DNA from: Saussurea involucrata
Lineage: Eukaryota > Streptophyta > Magnoliopsida > Asterales > Asteraceae
Length of the DNA: 64,000 nt
NCBI GenBank assembly: GCA_033807775.1
Contig: CM066312.1
Span: 27,811,696 to 27,875,695, forward strand
Direction of reading: 5' to 3'
Shown here in pieces: positions 22,944 to 34,235 of this stretch. The position numbers and the translations under genes were made by a program. Every line of letters begins with the position of its first letter. The stretch's first letter is position 1. The notes beneath the pieces are model-generated. The model had not been told where the DNA came from, ran no database searches, and worked only from the letters and a program-made list of their open reading frames with translations.

Positions 22944-23520
22944 AAGTGACCAATCCCAAGAGTTAGTAACGATGGCCACACCCAATTGTTGCATACTAGT
23001 CTCAGGTTTGCTCCCACCCATACCCAATGGGTGCTTAGCTCATAATTAAAATAGAAGACATATCGAGATTAGAAAAGATTACTTGCATGAAATTAAAACG
23101 GTGCCCACAGTAACTCACTGTGGGCAGAAATTACAAATACAAGAGAATAAAAACTACAGGTCTTCAAGCTTTTAATAAACTTGAAGAATTCCCTAAGTGC
23201 AGTAAATGTAAAGGAATAAGATGATAGTTCAGATGATGATTGTAAATGAATGACCCAAAGACTCTTTAAATAGCTCCAATGATTATATTGTCCGATGATG
23301 CCAAGAAGTGGACCATATGTGCCCGCAGTGGGATGCCTTCGTGGTCACAGTGGGAAGTTTTCAGCAATTTTCAAGAAAACTAAACTTTTGGTACATTGTC
23401 AACTCTTTATCACATTATTGACAAAATGATAAGGATAGAAGCAAAGTGGGTATAAAAATGATACAAATCCTAGAAAAAGCGTTATAAACAACTCTAAAAA
23501 AATGAGAGTTATCAGTACCA
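22944..23520 (-). repeat. Athila 5' LTR, distal part
   Basis: Continues the Athila LTR interrupted at about 1611 and ends (plus strand) AGTACCA at 23520. It contains a perfect inverted repeat TGCCCACAGT (23102-23111) / ACTGTGGGCA (23117-23126) with a 5-nt loop, and further CACAGTGGG words at 23320-23355. Confidence 0.8.
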
Positions 23521-24125
23521 AATCAAGCTTAATCTTCCTTAGGATTATAGGTATCGAAGGGTATCTGGTATCTTGATAGTGGATGCTCTAGACACATGAC
23601 TGGACTAAAGAACCTACTCTCTAAATACAAGGAAGAGAAAGATCCCTCAGTGACCTTTTGTGGAATTGGAAAAGGATATACTAGAGGGTTTGGTGTGCTC
23701 ACAAACGGTCGACTAACTTTTGAAGTGTCCCTTACGTAGAAGGACTACAGCACAATCTTCTTAGCATCAGTCAGTAATGTGATAAAGACTACAAAGTATT
23801 CTTTACTAAGAAAGCATGTTCTGTCACTAATAAGGAGATAAAACTTGATCTAAGTGGTTATCAATTGGAAAATGTTTATGTCATTAACATGGATTCCTCA
23901 ACCACTGAGAACATCTGTTTTCTATCAAAAGCCTCCTCAGATGTCAACTGGCTATGGCATAAGAGGCTCTCTCATCTCAACTTCAAGATGCTGAACATTC
24001 TTTATTCAAAGGAACTAGTCACTGGCTTACATTAGTACTCTTACGCTAAAGAATCTCTTTGCTCAGCGTGTGAAAAAGGAAAGCAAACCAAAGCTAGTTT
24101 CAAATCTAAGCAAGTGTCATTAGTG
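23521..24125 (+). pseudogene. Element E protease and GAG-pre-integrase region, broken
   Basis: The aspartic protease start is readable at about 23566-23600 (Leu-Asp-Ser-Gly-Cys-Ser-Arg-His-Met-Thr-Gly across frames, with DSG as catalytic triplet). The integrase zinc-binding segment follows at about 23950-24090: WLWHKRLSHLNFK and later CSACEKGKQTKA give the two His and two Cys. Frameshifts lie near 23560 and 23750, and a stop (TAG) near 24030. Confidence 0.75.
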
Positions 24126-25290
24126 ACACACCTTTTCATCTACTCTATATGGATTTATTTGGCCGTGTCAATATTCCATCCATCGCTGGAAAGAAGTTTA
24201 CTCAAGTTATAGTAGATGAGTAATGTTTCTCAAATCTAAGAGTGATACTTCAGAAGAAATCATTTCATTTGTTAGAAAAATGGAAGTTCTAAACAGTCTG
24301 ACGGTTCGCTCAATAAGGAGTGATCATGAAACTGGATTCAAACACATATCTCTTGACAACTTATTTGAGAGTGAGGGGATGGATATCTCACAACATCTAA
24401 GCTGTGAGAACACCACAGTGAAACAGAGTCGCTGAAAGAAGAAACATAACGATCACCGAAGTTGCTCGATCAATGCTTAGCAATTCGCACCGTCTAACTC
24501 AATTCTGGGCAGAAGCTGCCAACACTGCATGTTTCACTCAAAATAGGTCACTGATTGTTGATAGATTCAAGAAAACTGCCTACGAACTTTTGCACGGGAG
24601 AAAGCCATCTCTCAGCTTTCTTCATATCTTTGGTTGTCAGTACTACATCTTAAACAACAGAGATAACCTAGGAAAGTTAGATCCCAAATCTGGCGATGGA
24701 ACATTTCTAGGATACTCCTCAGTGTCCAAAGGCTTTAGAGTTTTCAAGAAACGAAGACAAACTGTTGAAGAAACTATTCATGTCACATTTGATGAATCCC
24801 GATCAGCAAACTCTATACCCAGTGCTGAAAATGAAGAATTAAATCAGTGGAGGTTTTCTCATTATGGGGAACCTGAAGCTTATTTCAATCTTGATCCTAA
24901 AGCTAACACCTCAAATACTGATGATGATTCTATCATCATTCCCAGCAAGCAGACAAGTGAAGCTGAATCCTCTTGATGGATATAAGCTATTGCCTTAAAC
25001 ACTTTATCTCCCTGTGAACCCTCAAAGTATGAAAATCCATCCACTTCTCCTCAGCAGTCAGTAAAGAAAATATTATCTGAACCTTAACAATTGATAACTG
25101 ATAATACCATCGCTGAAGCTTCTTCTTCAGCACCTCCAGAAATCCTCTAAGAGCCATAATTTCAAGTTCCTGCTCAGAGATGGACAATGAATCATCCAAT
25201 TGAACAAATACTCGGTGATCTAAACGCAAGTATTCAGACTCGACGCGGTTCAGGTAACATCTGTCTCTATGTAAAATTCATAGCAGCGCT
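24126..25290 (+). pseudogene. Element E integrase core and C-terminal region, broken
   Basis: RNase-H-fold integrase that would insert the cDNA. Readable blocks: VRKMEVLNSLTVRSIRSDHE (24270-24335; intact copies have DHGTEF here, so the catalytic Asp is kept but neighbours changed), then AEAANTACFTQNRSLIV and YELLHGRKPSLSFLHIFGCQ in the frame from 24473, then FLGYSSVSKGFRVF and VEETIHVTFDES. A stop at 24974-24976 and several frame changes break it. The D-D-E third block (about 24415-24450) is frameshifted. Confidence 0.75.
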
Positions 25291-26095
25291 ATGCAAGAAG
25301 AGCTGACTGAGTTTGAAAGAAACAATGTTTGGAATCTCGTTCCCAGACCATTTGACAAAACTGTTATTGGCGCCAAGTGGGTGTATCGTAACAAGTTAGA
25401 TGAAGAAGGGATTATTACCCGCAACAAGGCTAGACTTGTTGCTCAGGGATACAGACAAGAGCAAGGCATAGACTATGATGAAACCTTTGCCCATGTGGCG
25501 ACGCTCGAAGCAATTCAATTATTCTTAGCCTATGCAGTTCATAAGGACTTTAAAGTACATCAGATGGATGTTTAGACAACATTCCTAAATGGAAAGCTGA
25601 ATGAGGAAGTCTTTGTTGAACAACCTCGAGGGTTCTCTAACCCTAAGCATCCAGATTATGTTTATAAATTGGATAAGGCCCTTTATGGTTTAAAACAAGC
25701 TCCTCGTGCATGGTATGATACTTTATCTCTTATCTTATCACTGAAATTTGAACGTGGAAAGATTGATAATACTTTGTTTTTTAGAAAGGTTAAAGGTCAT
25801 ATCATAATTGTTCAGATATATGTCGATGACTGAACGAATGAAGAAAGAATATAAGATGAGTATGATGGGTGAACTAACATACTTCCTTGGGCTTCAGATA
25901 AAGAAAAGCAATAAAGGTACATTCATACACCAAGGTAAGTACGTTAAAGATATGCTGAAAAACTTTGATCTTACTCAAAGCTCAACAGTGAAAACTCCTA
26001 TGGCACCCCCGTTGACACAAAACAAGGACCCAAATGGTAAACCTCTTAATGTCACTGCCTATAGAGGAATGATCGGCTCTATTTTATATCTTACA
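25291..26095 (+). pseudogene. Element E reverse transcriptase, broken, small deletion just after YVDD
   Basis: The RT domain of Copia type begins in MQEELTEFERNNVWNLVPRP (25291) and continues through KWVYRNKLDEEG, ARLVAQGYRQEQGIDYDETF and KDFKVHQMDV to a TAG stop at 25573-25575. The frame then resumes with YGLKQAPRAWYDTL and reaches the catalytic Tyr-Val-Asp-Asp near 25820. Directly after it roughly 45 nt present in F are missing, shifting the frame into MKKEYKMSMMGELTYFLGLQ. The enzyme cannot be made whole. Confidence 0.85.
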
Positions 26096-26716
26096 GCTAG
26101 TCAACCCGATATCATGTATTCTACTTGTTTATGTGCACGATATCAATCAGAACCCAAAGAATCACACATGATCGCTGTAAAGTGAATATTCATATATCTG
26201 AAGGGTATTCCCAACCTCAGTCTTTGGTATCCCAAAGACTCAGGGTTCGACTTCCTATTCAAATAGTGATTTTGCAGGTTGCAAACTAGATTGAAAGAGC
26301 ACCACTAGAGGCTGTCAGCTTCTAGGTGGAAAGTTGGTGAGTTGGACAAGCAAGAAGCAAAACTCAGTGTTCATATCAACCGCTGAAGCTGGGTATGTAG
26401 TCGATGGTAGTTGTTGTGCTCAGGTCTTATGGATGAGAAATCAACTTATATACTATCACGTTCAACTATCAAAGATTCCTATCTGTTGCGACAGCACTAG
26501 TGCCATCGATGTAGAAAAGAACCTTGTGCCACACTCAAAGACCAAACACATTGAAATAAGATATCATTTTATCAAAGATCATGTGATGAATGGAGATATA
26601 GAACTTTATTTTATTCCCACTGACTATCAACTCGCTGATATTTTCACCAAACCTCTTGATGAGACAAGATTCAATATTCTTAGAAGTGAGCTTGGAATGC
26701 TAAACCATGAAGAATA
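26096..26716 (+). pseudogene. Element E RNase H, broken
   Basis: Readable blocks: TASQPDIMYSTCLCARYQSE (26096), then after stops SWTSKKQNSVFISTAEAGY (26338; the Glu of the active site kept, but the usual AEAEY/AKY reads AGY), CCDSTSAI and LADIFTKPLDETRFNILRSE. A stop at 26714-26716 ends pol. Multiple stops lie between 26183 and 26330. Confidence 0.8.
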
Positions 26717-27709
26717 ACTCTTCAGTGGTCAAGTATTACATCAGTGATTAAATTTTAATATCTATCAATCAGCTTGTAATCTCTGGCCGAATGTTCTCTG
26801 ATGCTCAGGTATGATTCTCTATCTATTCTCACTGAAGTTACCTTCAACGAGACTTTTTCCAAAAATCTCAAACTTAATCATTCACTTTCCTTAAATGATT
26901 AAAAGATTTATCAAAATTGAAATTCATCACTGACATTTCATATTAGTGATTCTTCTAAAACAAAAATATTATCACTAAGTTTTTCAAAATCAGTAATATC
27001 TGTTAAAAATGAAAAGACGTTTTCTAATGTGACGTCATTTTTTGGGATAACTCATGACACATATTTTTCTGACACACGTTAATCCGTTACACTGCTGGAC
27101 CAATCACACTCCAGTGATGTGTCCACGTAATGATGATTTTTTTCCCGCTCATCATTCCTTTTCTCTCTCCTCCCTCATATATAATACACTCTTTGTCTCA
27201 CATTTGAACTTTACACGTACAAAACTCTCTCAAGGCAAAGAATTTCCTAAGCATCGAAAAACACCAGGAACACCAAGAACACACACTGACAAACCCTTTG
27301 TGATTTCCAAGTTCTTTTCTCTTTCTCATGCAAATTTTCTTAAACAAAAACACAGTTTTGATCTTCTCTCTTTGCTAAACAAGATCAAAACATGTTTTCT
27401 TCAAAAATCATCTCTTTCATGATTTCTTTAAAACCCTAAAAAGGTTTAAAAGTTTAAAAGTTGTGTTTAAACTGTTTTCATTAACAACATTGTTAGTTAC
27501 CATTATTTCTACTGTTGGAAACTGGTAAACTACATCTTTTCCACCCTTTTGCATCATTGTTGATATTTGGTAAAACTGCATTTTACCATTTCTTTCCAAA
27601 TAAGGAAATTAGTAAAATTGTTTCATCTTCCAAATAGTTATAAATTCTTAAAAAATTCTATTCTAAGTAGTTCGTTGCATTTCTACTTTCTTTCATCTTC
27701 TTCACAGAA
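26717..27709 (+). other. Element E spacer between RNase H and env-like ORF
   Basis: No gene. The first part is AT-rich with TCACTGA/ATCAGTGAT words. From 27030 to 27186 there is a promoter-like motif series, then a leader of about 500 bp with pyrimidine-rich text. The end reads TTCTTCACAG|AAATGG, a plausible splice acceptor two bases before the env-like ATG. Confidence 0.7.
27030..27186 (+). promoter_or_regulatory. Putative internal promoter upstream of the E env-like ORF
   Basis: In order: TGACGTCA (27030-27037, bZIP/CRE-like palindrome), CCAATCA (27100-27106), TTTCCCGC (27141-27148, E2F-like), ATATATAATA (27177-27186, TATA). Element F has the same four motifs in the same order and near-equal spacing at 42319-42473. 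Function is inferred. Confidence 0.6.
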
Positions 27710-29562
27710 ATGGCATCTCAAGCATCTATTCTTACTCGCTCTAAGAACGCTCGCTTTAAGCTCTCATTAGTCGTGTTCAAATTGAAAAATCATCAGGGAC
27801 TTCTCACCTTCCCTTCATCCAAACCCTCCACTCATCTCCAGGATGTTGCAACCTTCCTGATGAACTCTCTTATCAGCTATGCGCTGACTGTCTACCCAAC
27901 TGGCTGCAAGACACTTCTTTTGCAGTTCCAGTTTACTGCTGAGTGAGCTAAGAAGACTCTGAATCTGGAAAGAAGGTCACTGTCATAGCCTTCCAATCGA
28001 ACATGAAGAAGGGAGCATCACTCTATCAGCAATAAGGCAAGCGCTGAACTTGCCCATCTCTAAAACCTATGACCCAACTCCCTCTGACGAAGAACTGATA
28101 GCCTTCTTATAACTGATGGGCTATGACTGGGAGACCAAACAAAACAAGCCTGACAAAAGACTCACTAAGATCTTCAAAGCCAGGATGCCAACCGAACTAT
28201 GCTACGTGTTCGCACGTTTTGTGCAGAGCATGGGAGGAAAAATTGGTAGCATGGACCAGGCTAGCCGTGTCGCTCTAGACATTGGCTATTCAGTCATCAC
28301 CAACCGCAACTTCGACTTTGCTCGATTGATGTTTGACGACCAAATACTGAAGGTCGAGAAAGCTGACAAGAACCAACTTTCCCATATGTTCGCTTTATCA
28401 GTGTCTTACTCCAACATTTCCTTGGTTCTCTCTACCCTACAAACGGTGGGTATCAGCTACCCAACTTGGGCTTACGTCTCCACGACACAGAGCCACTAAA
28501 AAACAAGGTACGTTTCTCAGAACTTCAACGCCTTCTCTATTCCCACACTTCTTCTTCTTCAGCAACAACGACTACGGTTCCACCCGTCGTGTCGACCCAA
28601 GCTGCTACCACATCTTCTAAGAGGAAACCATCTACTGCCCCTATTGGATCTTCTAAAAAGACCAAGAGACACTCTAAGGAGAAGCCTATACCCTCAACTG
28701 TAACATCTTCAGGGATAGCTTCTTTACATCATCCCTCAATACATTCGTGGTACGCTCCACCACTTATGATGTTACAACAAATGCCTCAACAGCTTCTACT
28801 GCTAATTCAACGCTATTAGCAACCACCACCACCTCAGTGCCTCAAAACACTGAAGGCAAGCACTGAAGGCAAAGTTTCAGGCATCGCCAGTGCCTCTCTG
28901 CCACATGTTATGGACATCTTCACAACTCTCGTTGCCCCTCCCTCCATCTCATTGGTGTTCACATCCACAAAATCAACCTCTATCCTTGCTTATACTAACA
29001 TGGATTTCCTTTCTCGCCTAAGGGCAAGAAACACCTACCTTCAGGTATTCCTTTCGATTCCTGTTTTCAGAAACGAGGATTTTCAGACACCTATGTTTTC
29101 GACTCCTTTCAAGCAAGACATGCACACACACTTTGATGGAAATCAATTGGATTCCTTCTGGGCCGAACCTTCAGGTATTCCATCTTCCCTACCCCTCATT
29201 CTATCGGTTACTAAACATGAGCAATCTTATGCTCAATCCTCTTTTATTTTTATAGGTCCTAAGTTGGAGGCCCTGAATACTTCACTTCAGAACACCATCA
29301 TTGAAGCAACTCACCATCTCTCTCTCATCCAAAGCTGATAAATCTCAGCTCTCAGCGCTCCAAAAGTTGGTGGAGCAATTAAAGTCTGATGTCGCTGCCA
29401 ACACCTCTTCAATCAACACTCTCTCCGCCTCCTTCATTGACTTTTCCTCTAAGGTCACCACCAATAATTAGTTGTTCGCTGACATCCTTGCAGAGCTAAG
29501 GAAACTAGCTCATCAACACCCTCCTTCCTTCAGGGACTCGGATCGCAAGTCCTTGGATATGG
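27710..29562 (+). pseudogene. Element E env-like ORF (Sirevirus third ORF), broken
   Basis: Starts ATG 27710 (MASQASILTRSKNARF). Blocks comparable to F: ATFLMNSLISYAL near 27850, GKIGSMDQASRVALDIGY near 28240, Ser/Thr/Pro-rich sequence with basic clusters (KRKPSTAPIGSSKKTKR near 28620), coiled coil near 29340-29460. Stops at 27944, 28497, 28817 and 29336 and frame changes make it non-functional. The hAT-like element cuts it at 29562. No clear signal peptide or membrane segment. Confidence 0.65.
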
Positions 29563-29977
29563 TAGGGGTGCTCACGGGTTAGGTTGATCGGGTTGAAGGC
29601 ATTTCGACACATCAACCCAATATTGGCGGTTTGAAAAAATTTCAACCCAACCCAACCCAAGCAAAGGTACAACCCAACCCAACCCGTTCGGGTTGGTCGG
29701 GTTGTGTTTAAACAAGGTAACATCAAAATTAGAAACATAAAAATAAAGAAAACATGTCTTTAAAATACAACCGATAATTCACACAATATATAGATATTAC
29801 ATATAAAAATGTCTAAACCAAATATGATCAAATAACTTGACGTCTCCAATTTGCATATTTCTTAAATCTTAAATATATCATCATCAACTGTTTTTCTCAA
29901 TTTGCATAAATATATACATATATATATATATATATATACATGTGTGTGTGAAGGAGTTATATAGAGATAGATAAAAG

Positions 29978-30040
<63 letters not shown>

Positions 30041-30205
30041 GTATATATATATATCGGGTTCATCGGGTTGGGTTAGGTTCAAATTCTTCTAACCCGGTAT
30101 CAATCCAATACATACGGTTTGAGGATTTTACAACTCGATTGGACATCGGGTTGCTTCGGGTTGAGTTATTTCACATCGGGTTGGTCGGGTTTTTGAGCAC
30201 CCCTA
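29563..30205. mobile_element. Small non-autonomous hAT-like DNA element
   Basis: 643 bp with 12-bp terminal inverted repeats TAGGGGTGCTCA / TGAGCACCCCTA and subterminal repeats of CGGGTTGGTCGGGTT type. There is no transposase. TIRs starting TAGGGGTG are typical of plant hAT-type miniature elements. Both flanks carry ATGG, but I see no clean 8-bp duplication, so superfamily assignment is moderate. Its middle holds a TA microsatellite (29910-30054). Confidence 0.75.
29910..30054. repeat. TA/TG microsatellite
   Basis: Long (TA)n and (TG)n runs inside the hAT-like element; likely length-unstable. Confidence 0.9.
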
Positions 30206-30227
30206 ATGGCAGCCGACTATACCTTGG

Positions 30228-31193
30228 TGTTGATCCAAACCCTCAATGATTTGATAATGACTCTCTAAGAAACACTTAGTGAAAATTGTAAGTAGACAAT
30301 ATGTATTAGAGTTTTACTATCGCTGATAAGTACTATGTCTCTACAGTACCACTGATAGGAAACTCATGTTCTTTAACTTACACATTCAGCGATATTGTTC
30401 ATCAGCAAGCCCTGAGCCTGTTCAGTCTTACTGACGATCGCTGATAGTTTTAGTTATTTACTTATGATCCCTGAAGACAAGTTTCACGTCATCTATGTTC
30501 TACGCTGAAGTCGAAGATCAAGCCAAAGAACCAGCGACAAGTCTACTAATGAACTGATGCGGATATCAGCGAAGCCTAGACCTGTCTACTCAACGTGAAG
30601 TTTCAAGTAGAAGATTTCAGCGAACGCTGAACTTTATCACTCGCTGATAAAGAACTATTAAGCGAACGCTGATCATGAAGTCTTCCTCTACAACTTACTT
30701 TTGTCTTATCCCCTTGCACGTCTCCGTATGATCTGTTAGAACGGACATCCCTTTTGTCCAGAATCGTACAACCAACTCTGATTCTACACTATTCATCATG
30801 CGGCTACTAGGTTGTCTACCAAAGTCAAACCATGCAACCAATCAGCTGCTGCCATGTGTAAAGTAATACTGTTGTGCATTAAATGCATGCTGTATATAAA
30901 GGAAACCCTACTTCAGAAATGAAGAGCTCGGCCATTTCCTTCTTCTTACTATTCTGTGTGTTAGAATATTATCCTTAGTATTCTTATCTTCTCTCTATCT
31001 TAATTCTTGTGCAAGAAATCTTAGTGATTCTCTTAACTTGTTTAGATTAGGTTTACTCCTTAATCTTGTTTCGCAACAAGTTGTAAATTGTTTGATACAT
31101 ATCAATAAACAATTTAGAAAAATAAGAATCGTGTGTTTGTATTCAACCCCCCCCCCCATTCTACAAACTTGTATAACCCTTTCGGGACCAACA
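30228..31193 (+). repeat. Element F 5' LTR
   Basis: TGTTGATCCA...GACCAACA, 966 bp. TATA box TATATAAA at 30893-30900. It carries many TCAGCG/CGCTGA words (around 30310-30670). A run of C at 31146-31157 is longer than in the 3' LTR, which explains part of the length difference. Confidence 0.94.
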
Positions 31194-31195
31194 AG

Positions 31196-31207
31196 TGGTA
31201 TCAGAGC
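31196..31207 (+). other. Element F primer-binding site, tRNA-iMet type
   Basis: TGGTATCAGAGC, two bases after the LTR end. Confidence 0.93.
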
Positions 31208-31275
31208 AGATTGTTTAAACTCATAAACAAGATCTTGCTTATACTATTCTTTTCTTTCCCTTGCTATTTTCTAAA

Positions 31276-33630
31276 ATGGCTAACACTACAAACACAAACT
31301 ATATCGACAATAGTTCTCTTGCAAAACCCCCTAGATTTTCCAAAGATAACTTTAATCTATGGAAAAATAGGATGATGCTCTTCTTGGAAGGTGTAGACCC
31401 TACTATGCCTTATTACATCGAAAATGGTCCATATGTCCCTGTTAGAATTGATTCTGAAGTTCCAGACACTGCTACTAGAGCTGCCATTCCTGAAAGAATC
31501 ATTCCCAGGGAAATTCACACATGGACTAATGAAGACAAGAAGAAGGTGGCTATTGACACTAAAGCCAGATCTATCATCTCTATGGCTCTTCCTGAAAACC
31601 TCCAAAGCCATCTGGGACACAATCCGTGTTCAATATGAAGCTACGTCTGAAGTCCAGGACTCAAGAAAGATCAACCTGGTAAGACAGTACGATATCTTAA
31701 TTTGTGGTAAGAATAAAACTCTCTTTGAAGTACATCAGCGGTTTAACTATTTAAATATTGACCTAAAAACCGTTGGTAAGGAATATTCTAACTTTGAGAT
31801 CCTGACAAAGTGTCTAGAATGTCTACCTGAAAGCTGTGACAGTTATTCAATGTGTCTCAAGCAATCAAAGGATCTAAAATCTATGACCCTCTCTACCTTA
31901 TTTGGCACTATGATCAATCATGAGCAGTCGTGTCATCTTAAGAAGAATCTTGTAAAAGATTCCAAAAGCACACCTGTTGCTTTACTCTCAGAGTCACCTT
32001 CCACTCGGAGATCAACTATCACTATCACTGAGTTGGAAACTAACTCTGAATGTTCATCAGACGCTGATCCTTCAGATCTTGATGAATCTATGGCACTCCT
32101 GACTAATACAATCAGGAGACTCTCCAGAGAGAGTAACTTCAGAAGAAATAAACCTCTTGCACTCACTCACAAGCCAAAATCCTCAACTCCTGTTGATAAG
32201 GCAACTGCTACCTGCTTTAACTGTGAAAAAGTAGGACACTTTGCTAGTGAATGCAGGTCTAAGAAAGTCTTCAAACCCGCATCTTCTTCCTACAAGAAAT
32301 CCTCTAACCCAAGGGATAGAGATGACAAATACAAGAAGCTGAAAAAAAAATATTCAAAGCTGAAAAGATTTAAGAAGAAAGGCAAAGGCTTGGTCGCTGA
32401 CTTCGACTGGGCTGCCTCTGACACTGAAGAATCATCTGACTCTGAAGATGATGATGAGGCCAATCTCTGCCTCATGGCAAAAATAGAAGACGAGGATGAA
32501 AATTCTGAAATTCCCTCTACTTCAACTTCTACCTCTAAGGTATCAACTTCCTTCTTTACTAATATTTCAGAGATTAATGAAGCTGATAGTCTTCGGAAAA
32601 TCGATCTTCTGACTGTAAATATATATGATGCCATGAATAGTAAGACCATAGTTGAAAATCACAACCTTGATCTAGCAGAAAAGCTTAGAAACTGTCACCT
32701 TCAAATAGAAAAGCTTTCTAAAATTGAAGAAGACTTAAAAGATCAGGTCCATATAAATCAGATAGTCAAAATCGAACGTGAAGAAGCTATCGCTGCATTA
32801 AAAGCTGAAAAGGCTATTCTTGAAGGATGGTGTAAATCCTCAACAACGATCACTGAGAATATAAGGTCTCAGATCCCCCTGAGTGATAAGAGTGGACTTG
32901 GTTATAAAGCTGATATTCTAGAACCAACCACTGATCGTTCCATGCTCAAATTTGGAATGTTCGTATCCTCAGTCCCTAACACCTCCTCATCTCAGTGTTG
33001 CTCTTCTAAAAACCCATCCCTGAGGAAAAACCTACCTTAATCTCTAAAGGTAAAGGTAAAGAAAAAGTTTTCAACCAAAAACCTCAGAAGGGTACCTTTG
33101 TACCTAAGCTGAATGCTTCTAAAGCTTCAGTAACTTATCCCTCTACTTCTAAGAACAAGATCCCTGGATTTATTCAACGATCTACTCATAGAATCAAAGT
33201 GGATATAATTGGTAAGAAATCAGAAGAACTGATTATTCCTCCCATTTCCAATGCCAAAGGTATACTTGGTGTTGGCCCTGCGCATTTAAAAATCTTGGCT
33301 AAGCATGTAAATGGTCCTAAAGCTACTTCTAGCTATAGGAAATGTTATCACTGTGGACTTACAGATCATATTGCTAGTAAGTGCCTCACAGCCACCGAAG
33401 CTGAAAAGTTAGCTAAGGTGAAGATCAATGCCCCCAAGGCAAAGAAGGCCAATCCTGGTGTAAATCAGGTTAAGGTGAATCCTACCACTGAGGTTAAGAA
33501 ATTAACCAAGGTGAAGAATAGTTCTGAAGATGAATCTTCAAATGTTGCGAAGATTACTGAACCTTCCACTTCCTCTACCACCACTGACAAGTGTGGGCCC
33601 ATGGTAAAATGGGTGCCCAAGTCAAACTAA
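31276..33630 (+). pseudogene. Element F gag, two zinc knuckles, frameshifted
   Basis: Start at ATG 31276 (MANTTNTNYIDNSSLAKPPR), 83 bp after the LTR. The N-terminal segment FSKDNFNLWKNRMMLFLEGV is the usual Copia Gag opening. A frameshift near 31595 moves the reading to the frame that carries FEVHQRFNYLNIDLKTVGKE and the first CCHC knuckle CFNCEKVGHFASEC (about 32215). Then come acidic and coiled-coil segments. A stop at 33038-33040 sits in a second frame change; the third part (33199-33630) has a second knuckle CYHCGLTDHIASKC and ends CGPMVKWVPKSN. RNA packaging and particle formation are the family role. Two frameshifts disable it. Confidence 0.85.
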
Positions 33631-34222
33631 TCTTCCTTTGTTTGCAGGTTAAAAAGGGTAGCTGGTATCTTGATAGCGGATGCTCTAGACATATGACTGG
33701 AAAGAAAAACCTGCTCACTGAATACAAGGAAGAGAAGGGTCCCTCAGTGACCTTCGGTGGAACCGGAAAAGGCTAAACCCGAGGGTTTGGTGTACTCTCT
33801 AATGGTACAACAACCTTCGAAGAGTCGCATATGTTGAAGGACTTAAGCACAATCTTCTTAGCATCAGTCAGCTATGTGACAAGGATAACAAGGTGATTTT
33901 CACTAAGGAATCCTGCTTTGTCACTGACAAAAAGGAGAAGATAGCTCTCAGCGAATACCGTATGGAAAGTGTTTACGTTATAAACATAGACTCTACAACC
34001 ACTGAGAACTCCTGTTTCTTCTCAAAAGCCTCATCTGATATCAACTGGCTATGGCATAAAAGGCTCTCTCATAAAAGGCTCTCTCATCTAAACTTCAAGA
34101 CACTGAATACTCTTTCCTCTAAAGAGTTGGTTACTGGTCTACCTCAACACTCATACGCTAAGGAGTCTCTATGTTCAGCGCCTGAAAAAAGGAAAACAAA
34201 CCAAGGCAAGTTTCAAGTCTAA
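33631..34222 (+). pseudogene. Element F protease and GAG-pre-integrase segment, broken
   Basis: Protease start GSWYLDSGCSRHMTGKK (about 33657) with intact catalytic DSG; a stop at 33774-33776 and frameshifts follow. The segment before integrase (33893-34222) holds the zinc-binding part WLWHKRLSHKRLSHLNFK, in which KRLSH is duplicated by a 15-bp tandem repeat (34049-34085 region). The second half of the zinc site is also off: CSAPEKRKTNQG where E has CSACEKGKQTKA, so one Cys is lost next to a frame change. Confidence 0.8.
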
Positions 34223-34235
34223 ACAAGTTTCCTCA

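Larger units (their letters stand above)
1..23520 (-). mobile_element. Athila-type Ty3/gypsy retrotransposon (5' end), split by nested element A
   Basis: Minus-strand element: gag at the left edge, then the primer-binding site, then the 5' LTR. The LTR is cut in two by Copia element A (about 1612-22943) and resumes at 22944-23520. The LTR ends are TGGTAC... and ...CTACCA in minus orientation, a short terminal inverted repeat. It sits in the protease region of Copia element E, which resumes at 23521 with AATCA, the expected right copy of the target duplication. The left copy, pol and 3' LTR are outside the window. The Athila assignment rests on Gag similarity and on the tRNA-Asp primer site. 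Confidence 0.85.
23521..30227 (+). mobile_element. Element E: Sirevirus-type Ty1/copia, the oldest host, seen from protease to env-like ORF
   Basis: Same family as F: the text around 23521-23600 parallels F at 33615-33690. The 5' LTR, gag and start of protease must lie left of the window, beyond the Athila element. Order here: protease, GAG-pre-integrase, integrase, RT, RNase H, spacer with promoter-like block, env-like ORF. It is interrupted by hAT (29563-30205), then by F and G from 30228 on. Many stops and frameshifts show long decay. Confidence 0.85.

Noticed and set aside
29555..30213. 8-bp hAT target duplication
   Set aside because: Flanks GGATATGG and ATGGCAGC share only ATGG; not enough to claim a clean duplication.
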